A stretch of 64,000 nucleotides of DNA, from the NCBI GenBank assembly GCA_021397835.1, contig JAJFZO010000168.1, positions 2,790,001 to 2,854,000 of the forward strand, given 5' to 3'. Below, one piece after another: positions 50,543-62,600 of this stretch. The position numbers and the translations under genes were made by a program. How positions within the stretch are numbered: position 1 is the stretch's first letter; each line of letters opens with the position of its first letter. This stretch comes from Moringa oleifera. Its lineage: Eukaryota > Streptophyta > Magnoliopsida > Brassicales > Moringaceae. The notes beneath the pieces were generated by a model. It made no database searches. It was not told the origin of the DNA and was given only the letters and a program-made list of their open reading frames with translations.

Positions 50543-50625
50543 CTGTAAAAAATATGAAACAATCTTCGTTAATACAAAAAAACTAAGAAAGAGGCCAGGA
50601 ATGATGAAGACAATGGATTCCTTAC
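50543..50625 (-). other. Possible 3' UTR intron of F-box copy B
   Basis: On the minus strand, about 31 bases after the stop of copy B, there is a good donor (TTCCAG/GTAAGG at 50625) followed 83 bases later by a strong acceptor (TTTTTTACAG/CTAGAAAG at 50543). The gap of 31 bases is shorter than the about 50 bases normally needed to trigger nonsense-mediated decay. This is inference from splice-site quality only. Confidence 0.4.
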
Positions 50626-50656
50626 CTGGAATTCTCATGCCTTCATCAGCAAACCA

Positions 50657-53600
50657 CTAATCCGAATAACTATACTCATAGTCAGGGTAATCGCTATCAC
50701 CAGAAAATTCATAATTGTAATCATCATCAGAGAGTAGATCAATGTAAGATAGTCCAGATGAGTAGTCTTCCTCAGAAGAGATATCATCATCACTCTCGTC
50801 ATCAAATTCACAGCCACCATCAAATTCATAGTCATCGGTGGGATCATAGGGCCGCCGCAAATCTTTGATCTGTTTGGCACATCGTTTCTCCAAATTTCCT
50901 CCAAAACTAACATTGAAGCACCGGCGCAAGTCAAGAAATTCAAGGTGAGGACAACCATCAAGAATGGCGTGCAAGCCATCATCTGTCAACTTATTTCCAA
51001 AAAGCTGGAGATGGCGTAATTCATGCATATTTTCTGCAATTGCTAGTGCATCCTCATCACACTCTATGCGCGGGCGCCTGTAACCCTCGCAATTCAATTT
51101 AAATGATTTGAGAAGAGGGCAACTGCGCCCAACAGCTTCTAGAACTTCTTTTGGGAATGAGAAGAATGAAAGTTCAAGATCCTCCAACAATGGAAATCTT
51201 GCAACTGATTCAATCATTACCTGATTTGAAATGTTATGAAAATATAGTAGTCGAAGCCGTCTCAGACAACAAGCTCTGTAAGAGTCATGGAAGATCTTGA
51301 GGAAGAAACAATTGCATATTATAATAGAAACATCGTATTCAATTAAAATACAAAAACATTCCCTGAATGTAATCAATTTGATAACAAGTAATTCAATCTT
51401 CCTTCCTCCAGGATAATAACCAAAAATTTCAACTCCATCTTACCAATGCTTATTCCCAAAAACTAGGTTGAGAAAATCAAAGACAAATGAACCAAATGCA
51501 TCTAAAAGTGTATAAAGCACATATACTTGTTGCATTACTGAACTCAAATAACATTGACATTTGCATATTGATTTTAGATAACAACCAACATCCCTGAACA
51601 TATACGAGTATATACTAGAAGACCCTGTCAATATATCATAATGTAACACAAGTTCACTAAAAATATCAAACAATAAAAAGTGAGAGAAAATGATTAAAGT
51701 CAAGAAGCTGTTGAAGGGAATCCACACTACCAATGACCGCTACAGCTTGTGAGTAATGAAGCAAATTTAACTCAGGAAGTGAGCATAAGAAGCATTCATG
51801 GACATTTATTTATTAAAAAATTAAAGGAAAAACTTAAAGCTGAAGACACCATTTGTGGTTGCATTACACCAAAAAAAGAAAGTTATTTGTAATTGGATAG
51901 AATTGACGTTCCTTTACATTAAAGGTTAAAGAATGAATTTTTGAGGAGGCATTGCTTGGCATTTGAGCCCAATCATGTGCCAGAAAAAATAAAAATAAAA
52001 TAGAACAGTAAGGTAGCTGCTAACCACAACTTCCTACAAAGATCAGCGGAACTACAGGAAAAAATTATTTTGAAGTCACCAATCATCTCCTATCCAGTCA
52101 TTTCTCCTACATAACCAATACCATAGGGTAAACAATTTCAAGTAAAGCAGTAATACCATAAGATTCCATCACACCCAATGACGACTCATGCCACAATTAT
52201 TTTTTTTTTTTTCCCCAAATAAAAAGTTTAACAATGTTGCAAGAGGTCTTGTATTCTATGTTGGACTGGGCTCTAACAAACTGTAAAAAGAGGTTCTTCA
52301 CAAGAAAATGACCCAGCCCATTGGTAAATACATACCACATTAAGATCATGTGCAGTGAAAAAGAAAAGGATAGTTTTATTATTCACTTGATTGATCAAAA
52401 GACTTGTGAAGATTGCGAATTTGTAATCAAGGTGTTCCCAATTTTTTCATATGGTGAACCACGAGTTTGATGTCTTTATGCATGTTATATACTCTACATG
52501 TGTGTGATTGTGATCCTTTTTTTTCACTTTTATCTGCATAACAAACAATTCTTATTCAGCAATCTGTGAGGACCTGTCTGTGCATCCTTATATCATAGAC
52601 CATGCCTAATGGATATGTGAATGGCATTAATGTTGAAATTTTGAAGGCAACACCTATGTGATCACACATGCAAAGAACTACTACACAAACAGAATCACAT
52701 CGTCCATCCTAAAGCAGGCAAGAAAGGAACCAAAAGCACTACTTTCGCAACAGTAAAGGCGTAATGTCACAATTTTCCACTTGCATATTATGAAGCATGG
52801 GTACCGACAAGTATAAAAAAATGGTGAATAAATAAGCATATAAAGGGCAATGGATCGATTTGACATGTCAAATTAATGTTTCTTTGCTCAATTCACAAGG
52901 TTCACTAAATGCAGTGAATTATGCACATCAATCTTTAAATGTCAAAACCAGAAAATAAGAAATGATCAAATTATATGAATCTATCCAAGGAAGAACCTCG
53001 AACTGATTGCAAGATAAGTCGCTGCACAATCATAATACCCCCATCCACCCTCCATAACAAAAGAGAAAAGCTATATAAATGGCACCTATCAGCAATGTAC
53101 TTGAGGACAAAATAGAATACCAAAGCAAACCTTATCCTAAACCAAAAAATAATTTAATTCAACTGATGACATTGAAACTAGCAGTTAACTTCTTTTATGC
53201 CCAGTTCACAAAATTCATCGACCAAACATGCCAGCTCTTAATGCCCCAGTACATATACAAATATAAGACATATATACATACACAAATAGTGTCTAAGCAT
53301 CAACATTAGTACACCAGCAAAGCATACAAACATTTTAAAAGGAGGAACGAAAGAAACTTTTACTCACCAAACCAACTGAAGGACTTAAAAAGAAAAGGAA
53401 AACATGAAAAATAGTACATTTCCATCTAAAAGAGACATATTCAAACACAGAGAATGATCCTAAATTACTGATTGACATTTTCCATGCCCAAGCCACAAAA
53501 TATACCCACGAAATGCGGAGAATTATACCCATTAATCTTCAAGTATCAAGATTAACATATCAGAAAAACGAAAATCCAAAATGCCACCGACCCAGACGAG

Positions 53601-53993
53601 CACTCGTGAATTCCCCCAATAGAAGCGCTCAAAGAAAAGTACGGATAAAGCGACAGAAATATACCTATCCGCGATGTGCTTGAGGAGAAAGTCGGTGCCG
53701 AAGTACTGGAAGTTGATATCGAGCAAGCCGCCACAGCTGCGATCGATCGCGTGAAAGCACATAGCGCCCACGTCATAATCCAGGTTATAGGGGTCACCTG
53801 CGTTGCGCAAATCGATCGATCTCCATAACGAAGGATCATTGGCGATGTTGCGCCACGTCGAGCACACCAACTGGGCGCTCTTCAGAATATCTGCGGGCTC
53901 GAGTTTCGACAGGATCGTCGTCGTCAACTCGGGAGGGAGCTCCAACCAGTTGCGGGATAGCTGGTGTGATGACTGCGGTGTTGTAGCTGACAT
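50657..53993 (-). CDS. F-box/LRR protein, SKIP19/FBL23 type (copy B)
   Basis: Exon 1 (53993-53665, 329 bases) and exon 2 (51275-50657) join through a 2389-base GT-AG intron (KHIADR/ACCLRRLRL) into 315 residues. The F-box is at about 15-60 (NWLELPPELTTTILSKLEPAD...VCSTWRNIANDPSLWRSI). LRR segments follow: LRRLRLLYFHNISN, FPLLEDLELSFFSF, LLKSFKLNCEG, LRHLQLFGNKLTDDGLHAIL, HLEFLDLRRCFNVSFGGNLEKRC. It ends in an acidic, tyrosine-rich tail (DESDDDISSEEDYSS...YPDYEYSYSD). Predicted role: SCF substrate adaptor, target unknown. It shares gene structure and much of its sequence with copy A. The tails differ most, and the intron is about 1.3 kb longer. The YRRPRIECDEDALAIAE block is closer to the family consensus than copy A's YRAHLDCDENAQVIAG. 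Confidence 0.9.
51276..53664 (-). other. Long intron of F-box copy B
   Basis: Donor GATAG/GTATAT, acceptor CTTACAG/AGCTTG. The 5' part (53180-53350 on the plus strand) still aligns with the intron of copy A. The middle (about 51780-52980) has no counterpart there and accounts for the extra length. I see no transposon ends in it. Confidence 0.8.
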
Positions 53994-56159
53994 ATTTCGG
54001 AGACCCTAAATTTTCAAGGGTTTCCTGGAGAAGACGTGGCTCACAGCAAACAGGAAGAAGAGGAAGGTTGTGATAATATAGTCACCTAAAAGACGGTAAT
54101 TTTATTATTACTTAAAGTTTAAGCTAAGAACGGTTATCAATTTAAAATTTTATTATTTTAAAATTTAAAATAAATATTTTTTAAAGTTTAAAATTTTATT
54201 ATATATTTTGATCAAATTTTAAATTTTAAAATATATTTAAATAAATTTAAATTTATTAATTTATTTTAATTAAATTTTAACTTTAGATAATTATAAAAAA
54301 TTAATAATTTTTTATTATTAAAATAATAAAAATACTATTTAAATAGATTTTACACTTCATTTTGATTTTATTTTCAAATTTAAAAAGTTTTAAACTGATC
54401 AATTATTTTTATGAATTTTTTAAATTTGTATAGTATATTTTTTAAGAAAAATATTTTTAATATTAAAAAAAAACTTTTCGTGATGATAACTTGAATATTT
54501 TTTTACAAATATAAAAAATTATAAATCAAAATAAGTTATAAAATAGCTTTAATTTGAATATTTTTAATATTTAAAATTTTTAATAAAGTTTAATTTGAAT
54601 AAAATTAAAATTTTAAAATCTATTTACATATATATTGAAAATAAATAGTTGATTGAAAAAAATAATAAAACTTAAGGTTTAAATTGATATTTATTTTAAA
54701 TTTTATTAATATATGAAAATTTAAATTTTTTTGATAAAAATGTTTAAAGTAATATAGTCTTAAAATTTATAAACTAAATAATAAATATTTTTAACACAAA
54801 TTTAAATTTTAAATTTTTTTTTGAGATTCAAACTTTTTAAATAAAAATTATCATTAAATTATAAATTTCTTTTAATATAAAATTCTCATAAAACCTTAAT
54901 TTTTACTTTAAGATGTTTAAAAAATAATATTATAAAACTTAAAGCAATATTATTAATCCATACAAACTCACACCTAATACTATTCAAAATAAGCGTTAAT
55001 ATCAGAAATAAAATGAGCTTTTCATATTAATTAATTAATTAATTATATTGACTAGGTGAAGTTAAATTTGAAAAAGGTGTAGTCAAAATCCAATGAAGAA
55101 ATTGAAACATTTTTCAATTTTATTGTGTAATTTAGCATTTCGTAATGATTTAAGAGAGATCGAAGATCCATTTTGTTAAAAAAAATTCTTTAATTCACAG
55201 CATTGTTACCGATTGATTAAAAAAGTAAAACTTTACAATAAGATGTTGTCTTATTTCATATGATTGTAGGGTATTATTGCATACTTCATGGCCGGGATGG
55301 GTTTTGCGCTTTTATTACAGCCACATAAATCTTATTAAGTGCAAATACAAACACAAATTAATCAAAATCTTTAGGGTTTTTGTACATTATATTATCAATT
55401 ATTTCAACATCTCAAACACAAATTAGTTAAAAAAATTTGCCTAATAAATTAAGCTCGCCTCTGAAAAATTACTATAAATAAAAAATATAAAATAATACTT
55501 ACAGTGTTAAACTTGACATAAATGTTATATTTGGAGATCACAACACTTTACAAAAATAAAAATTCACAATCCATACATCTTTCAACATAAAAGAACTAAT
55601 TTTTTTCAAAACATGATGTACCTAAAGAGTTCGGATTTTCCAATTTGGAGGTATGCAAAAGAAATTAAATGCTTCAATTTTTTTGGAAATAAGAAGATTT
55701 TGAAAATCTTTTCTTTATAAAAAGGTGAAGGATGAAATTGTTTGAACTTAGGTAAATAAATTTGAAAACTCGTTTTTACTTTTTTTGAAACGTTAATTTC
55801 ATAACTAAAATATTAAATAAACGTTTCTTTTAATTAATACGCAAGTTTTAGGATTTATATAGGTTAATATTAAAGGTTTGGTCTAATTTATCATTCGATA
55901 CAAACATAAAAGTCTTATGAAATATTTAGTATTTTTAAAATATTATCAATTTCAAATTAAATATTTATAGATAGACATCATTAAATTTCAATTTTTAAAT
56001 AATATAGATAAAGATTATTAATATTAATATATTTTAAAATTTTCAAAATTATAAAATACTAAATATTAATATTATATATATATATATAACTTGAAATCTA
56101 CCCTAAGAAATTGAGAATATTAATCTTCTCCTTTTTTTATTTTTTAACTCCTAAATGTA

Positions 56160-56199
<40 letters not shown>

Positions 56200-57480
56200 A
56201 TATATGTATATACATACAGGTTAGATAGCAAAATTTTAAAGAAAATAGGAAAATAATAACAAAAATTGTTAATCTCATGTCATTTAGGTGACCCATTTTT
56301 TGTCACATCTGCTTTGCATATTTTTGTGAGTGATATCTTGGCTTTGTAGGCCCGTCCCCCAGATTTAAGGCTAATTCTTTTGTATGAATTGCTTTGGGCC
56401 TAGAGATGTGATTTAGTACATGTTCTTATTTGAACACAATACCAGCGTATAAATTTAAATTTGCACTTATCATAGACTAAGAAAGCTGATTTTATTGATC
56501 ATGGATTGGACATATGTGTCTTTTTCTTATGCTTTCACATTTAAGGAAAAGATAAGAAATGTCTTAGCTGAGTGCCTAAAAGATTAGAACCCAAATCTCT
56601 ATGTAGTCATTCAACAAATTAATGGTGAAGGGACAATTAAGCCTCTGGTTTCTATGCCACATGATGAAGCAAAAACTCTTCTAAGGCAAGTAACTCACAA
56701 TTCAGATACTTTGTACACATGGTCAAACCTCAGTGTAAAATCAAAAGGGAAGAGATTAATTATGACCCAAGTGACCATATATAATGTTATTCAATCCTAT
56801 GCATACCCAAGAATGCAAAGAGCTTAATTTATCGCTAGAATGACCTTAGGTACTATCTACACATTTTGCACATTCTTGTTCTTCCCTTGAAACCCTTAAC
56901 TTGCATGTGATCGGATGCCCATTTCTCGCGCCTATGTTTGCTAAATATGTAATTTGAAGGAAAATTATCTTAGGGTTAGAATTATTATTTTTATTTTTAT
57001 AATCAAGAAATTTAGGTTAAAAATTTGACTAACCGATGGAAGATAAATTTTTTTTCAATTTTAAATTTTAAAATTTAAATTTACTGAATCCCTTAAAAGT
57101 TTAGAATTAGAGTTTGAATAATGAACTTAAAAAAAATAATTTACATCTCTAATATATTATAAAAATAATAGATGAAGGATATCAATATTGAAGAAAGTAA
57201 GTGATGAGGTGTGTTGGATTCTTATTTATCATGGTTTGATGTCTAAGAAAGTGGACGCAAGCAACGGCCTAAGAAAATGTCAAATGAAAGACCAATAATT
57301 GCGCATGATATTACAACCAAGAACCAGGAACCAGCCATGCCATTCCCACAATCAAAGCAATAACATCTTACAGACAGCTAATTCTTATCAACAAAAGAGA
57401 GACAACTTAGAAAGAAAGGGAGAAGAGGAAGAAGAAGAAGGGAGAGTGCAAAAGCAGTCTCTCTTTTCTTTTTGGATCTC
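53994..57480. other. AT-rich intergenic region
   Basis: The first about 100 bases are the leader and promoter of F-box copy B. The remainder is very AT-rich with no gene visible. (AT)n runs lie at about 56077-56088 and 56160-56215. A less AT-rich patch at 56280-56940 has no protein or RNA signature I can name. Confidence 0.5.
57418..57452 (+). promoter_or_regulatory. GA-rich tract upstream of the coiled-coil gene
   Basis: A GGAGAAGAGGAAGAAGAAG run, followed by a TATA-like TATAGTATATAG at about 57497-57509 and a pyrimidine-rich stretch, lies 180-260 bases before the ATG at 57684. This is a plausible promoter arrangement but not a proven one. Confidence 0.3.
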
Positions 57481-57683
57481 TTGATACACACTACATTATA
57501 GTATATAGTAGCACGTTTTCCCCTTTTTCTTTTACATATTTATAAAAACAAGATATACCCTTCTTGCTTCTTCTCTGCATCCACCGTTTACTGTCATCTT
57601 CCTTTTCCTGGACACCGTTGATGTTATAGGCCATACAGTTTCTGAACATTTAAGGGGTTTTCTTGCTCATTTTCGGGGAAAAT

Positions 57684-58830
57684 ATGAGCCAGCTTCGAGC
57701 ATTTTCGTCTCCTGAGTTGTTACCTTACACTAAACCATACATGGAACAGCCTGTTGAAGATGTAGGTCTCCAAGGTACCGATTTGATATGTTGTTTTCAT
57801 TTTCTTTTCAATTCTTTGCATTCGCTTGAAATAATGATTCATAGATGATAATAAGAAAGTTCCTTTCTTTGCTTCTGAAAATGACAATTATTTATTTCTC
57901 TTGATCACCCAATAAAAATGTACTTGTAGGCATAGAGACTTTTTTTTTTTTTTTTGCAGCAGCAGATTGAATTTAAGTAAATTTCAGATTTGATTTAATT
58001 TTGGTTATGTTGTTTGGATTTTGTCGGGGATAGGTGTTACTACCAGCATAAAAGTGCTACTAAAATTGATCCGTGATCATCATGAGGCAAGCATTAGAGA
58101 TCAAGATAATCGCAAAATGCAAAGGATTGCAAGCATGATGACCATATTGGACGATGTTAAAGCACAGATTCAGAAGTCTCAAAGCTCTTCCGGGAAGAGA
58201 GAGCTCAGGCGTTGCAGCACAGAGCTTAAGCCTAATCGGCCGGTGAGAGACAAAAAGTCTAACGAGCCATTAACCGATGATAACAAGTTAAGAAAAGAGC
58301 TCAATGAAACAATGGCAGCAAGAAAAGGCCTGGAAATGATGTGTTCATGCTTGGGAAAGGAGAAGGAAATCATGGCATTAGAGCTTGCAAGAAAGGTTCA
58401 AGAACTGGAAGGAACAGAGGAACTTATCCATGACCTTAAGGCACAAAACAACATGTTGTTGTCAAAAGTACAGGCTTGTGCTGCAGAGCATAAGGAGAAG
58501 AAGTGTGGAGGAGCAGAAGCTCAAGGGAACGCAACCCTTCAAGAGCGCAACAAGACACTATCAGAGCAACTCTTGAAGTCTCTTGAAGCGTATAAGTCCT
58601 TAAAGAGAAAATACAAAGATGCACAAGAAGAAAACACAACATTTCACAATACAATGAAGGAGATGGGGAAGGAAGTTACGGAGGGCCTGGGAAGAATACA
58701 AGGATTGAAAGAGAAGATATTGACAAACAATGTAAGGGCAGCGAATCTTGCAGAGGAGATTTCAGCACTAGAGCATATTTTCGAGAACTTTAACATGAAA
58801 ATCTGTGAGCACAGAGAGAAGAAGAGATGA
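57684..58830 (+). CDS. Uncharacterised coiled-coil protein
   Basis: Two exons, 57684-57774 and 58034-58830, give 295 residues. The donor is CAAG/GTACCG and the acceptor GGGATAG/GTGTTAC, which join in frame as VEDVGLQ-G-VTTSIKVLL. The earlier acceptor-like TTTGCAGCAG at about 57960 would run into a stop at once. I do not recognise the family. The N-terminus (MSQLRAFSSPELLPYTKP) is followed by an amphipathic stretch (VLLKLIRDHHEASIRDQDNRK), a basic Ser/Arg-rich linker, and from about residue 110 to the end a long charged helix with heptad-like leucines (LRKELNETMAARKGLEMM, LELARKVQELEGTEELIHDL, LLKSLEAYKSLKRKYKDAQ, RIQGLKEKIL...LAEEISALEHIF). It has no signal peptide or membrane span, so a cytoplasmic or nuclear structural or adaptor role is likely. 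Convergent to the BRCA1 gene. Confidence 0.75.
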
Positions 58831-59627
58831 GTATGTAAAACCTAAAGTGCCTGTCAGCAGCATTCAGTTCTTGCATGACATACAAGGTGGGTTATGCAAG
58901 CAGGTGTAACTTGAAAAGAAGAATTAATCAGTGTATATACACTGTTGACGCTAGAACAATTGACAAGTTCAGCTTCTTCTAGCTTTAAGACTACTGTCTC
59001 CAAATAGTTGCATAATCCCAGGTTTCAGCCTACTCTGAATGCCTTCTCCAATGCATAGAGTTTCGAGTTCTGATTGTTTTCTAAAATTTCCATCAGTCCA
59101 AAGCATCAAAACTTTATCAAACCACAAATCTCATTACAAGCATGGTCTTTCTGCATATGCCTCTATGGATAGGGGGCTTTACTCTTAGACCAAGGAACTT
59201 TTCCTCTTTCCACCCCAATTTTAGGCAAAGAAAGCTGAGACAGAAAGAAAAACTTATGCATGTACCTAATGAGTTATGTTTTACGGAAATGACCTTAATC
59301 AACCAGCCAGCAACTAAAGACTGCAATTACATTGTCCTATTGAGTCATATTGTCTACAATACTGGAATAAAAATCTAATTGCATGGCAGTCATGACTTAA
59401 TCACAGTTGAACATTAAATGAAGATATAACAGAACCAACTAGCACTGTTTGCCTCAGACTTCAGGCTTTATCGTTATCATTAAGGTGAATAGTAATGTAT
59501 ATTTCACAAATTATACCATATTAAATCTGATTTAGACAATTTACAGATGTTTACATAAAGAAACTACTATTTCTAAAATTCATAACATACATGTGCCACA
59601 TTTCCAAGACTACAAAGTTGCACTTCA
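58831..59627. other. Convergent spacer between the coiled-coil gene and BRCA1
   Basis: About 800 bases holding the 3' UTRs of both genes. Frames at 59117-59378 on both strands lack any family feature. No other gene seen. Confidence 0.6.
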
Positions 59628-62600
59628 TCACTTCTCAGAAAGACTTTGCAATTTGCATGCAGCAATAGAATTCAAGATCCATGAATTGCTTACAGCTTTG
59701 GCTCCAGTTGAACTTGCCAGTGCTTCTGCATCAGAACGCCTTCGGCTCAAAATCAAATCTTTCTTCCTGGGATCACACTTATCAGGCATTTCAAGGCTGT
59801 AAATTATACAAGTTGAAGCTGCAGATGAACTGGATAACATAACTCCCTGATCTCCTGAAAGGGACCTCCTATGCAGAACTGTACCTCCAGCAGCAATTAC
59901 CAGATCTTGTAGGTATCCCTTGTAAGAGGGCACAAAATCCCCCATGATATAGAACTTACATCCTTCAAAAAGCTTCGGTCGCTGTAAATATAAATGCAAA
60001 ACAGAAGTTCTAGCTCAGATGCATAAGTTATTTATTAAGAGTGGCAGGATAAAACTGAAGAGGATGACCGAACCTTGTTCAAAAGTCTCTCTCTTCCAAG
60101 ATGCGGACCATCCCTGATTCCATGAACATCAAGAGTAATTTCATATTGCTCCTCATCAACTTGTTTCATGGTGCTTATGCAAGCCTTGACCCCTGTAAAT
60201 GATATACAAACACGAGAAAAATATTCAACACAGAGACTGTGTTTCACGTGACTAGCACAAGTAAAGCATATGCATGCTGAAATACTTATTTTTAAGCTTA
60301 GAGTACATAACTATAAGCCTAGGAGCTTTGGTTGACCATGAAATTCAATACTTTATGGAAAGAATATACTAACACTCAATGTTCACTATCCACTTCCCCT
60401 CCAAAATACCCATCAAAACTTTCAAAGTTCTTCTACATGCTCCATTTTCATCAGTGGAGGCAATCACATGGGTGACACTTGATACCCACTTTTTTGAAAC
60501 TGTCACTCGAGATAATTTTCCAAATTTAGAAACAATTTCCTGCAATTTTAGTAAATGAAAAAAGTAATAAGAGAACATTTTAAGTTTATTTTGTAAACCC
60601 TTCAAAGCAAAAATGTAATAACAGATTTTTTTACCCTCTCTTCAACTGTAAGAGCTGAACAACAAAGAACCAACTTTCCAGATGATCCACAAAACTTCCT
60701 GTTTTCATGGGAACTAGTGTCATGCTTAACAGCTACTTGATTGCATTCTGTGCCCATATTTCTGGAAAAGAAAGAACAAAGAAGCCCAATGAGATCAATT
60801 TATCTGGCAGAAAAATAACTTAATATCAGCTCATAATGAATACTACTAAATTGAGGAAGAGTCAGCATACCCTTTTGAAGTTCGTTTTTTACTCATTTGT
60901 CTATATCCAGTATCTTCATTGGGCAACTTAGAGGACGCATGAATAGGGCATAACATAACGAAGTTATCCTGTTTCAAAAGATTTAAAATTTTGTTTTTTT
61001 GGGAAAAAATAAAGGTAAAAATGTTAGAGAAGTTGTATGAAGCACAGAAACTTAGAAAGCAGTTCAATCTGTGCAACAAATTACAGTATCCCATCGACAT
61101 TCTGGGGTCAATTTTGCACAAGTAACATGAAAGCTCTTCCGACAACTCTTCTCATAACACCCAAGAGCTGCCCCTTTGAGTCCACAGCAGCAACATTTAA
61201 TTCTCCGACTTCTAATTAATTCAGCTTCGAGATTTATTGCGGCATCATTCTCAAAGTAAACGTTAGGAGCCCTGCATACATAAGTCTAATGATTATGCTT
61301 TGTCAAACAAATCCATAATTGTACAAATTGGAAGATAAAATCAGGAGCGAAGTTTTCAAAAGGTTGACTCAAGCCTGTCCAGCTATCACATTTGAAATTT
61401 GGTAACTTCATGTAAGATTTCATCAACATATTACAAAACCTTCAGTAAGTGTGTGTAAGCCATTACGAGACTGCTGAACACCAAACAAAGTATCTCTGAT
61501 GGATGACATTTAGAAACACTCAAACAAATCACAGCACGTGCTTGCTTACACCTAGAAATTCACTGCATTCCAAATTACTAGAAACAGTTGTATCTTTGCA
61601 TTGTGGAGAAAATTTGAGATAAAGAAGATATGGCGAGAAGAAAATTGTTCAATATGCTTCTAAAATCTTAAATCATGCATAAGAAACACACATGTGCACC
61701 TATACACATATCCAGGATTAGCTGAGTCGTTTACAAGACTAGGCGGTATGTAAAGTGATTCAGCAAGTTAATAGATTACACGAAAAAAGGACAATTCTGA
61801 AGCTAATCAAGGTAAGAAATTTTTATTCTTTAGCTAAACTCCTACTTGCCTCCACTTGGACACAGTGGACTAATGCTGACTAAGGTTAATCGTTTTTTTT
61901 TTCTTTTATCATTATACATGAAGAATTTTCTTACCATTCAGTACAGTTTCTGTGTGAATGTATGATCTTTGAACCACCATCATAGTCTGCAGATACAGGC
62001 CTGCCATTGAAGTAGTGAAGCATCTCTCCAGCAACCTATGATATTTAATTTTACAAATAAAGAAGCCTAAGTACACAGTTCTAGAAGATTGTAAGTTGTG
62101 GCCACCAAGGGCTATCGGAATGAAATATTAGACACGAATAGGAGGTTGTGTCTGACCTGTGATTCTGCTGAAGAAAGACAAAAGGCACATTGGACTCTGT
62201 TAGTAAGTGTGTCACATTTGCGCAAAGCTACTCCACTTGTTAGAGGAAGCTTCTCGACAATTGAACCATCCAGAACTTTCACAGCAGCATCACCCTGAAC
62301 CAATTCAACCGACTGGATTTCCTTTACAGAGACATTCGTATAACCCTCTTGATAGATATCAATAAACCCATCTTTTGAAACATCATTGAATGAAACCATC
62401 ATCTTTTTCTTCAAACCTAATGCTCTATTGCATTTGGAAGTCAAAGTAGATTTGACTTTTCTGGTTTGTTTGCTTGGAGTTTCCTTCAAATCAGAGATGT
62501 TCTTATCATCACCCAAAGAGACTGATGAAAAGGACTCCTCATGGACCCTGCTTTTGTTTCTCCTGCTCTGAACTTTAGAAACTTCTTCGAGAATGACACT

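Noticed and set aside
50354..50638. 94-codon minus-strand frame after F-box copy B, considered as an extra C-terminal exon
   Set aside because: It lies beyond the in-frame stop at 50657. The frame crosses a probable 83-base intron, so it is best explained as 3' UTR.
57663..57683. Upstream extension of the coiled-coil protein (LIFGEN before MSQL)
   Set aside because: It would start at TTG, not a normal plant start. The ATG at 57684 is the first ATG of the frame.
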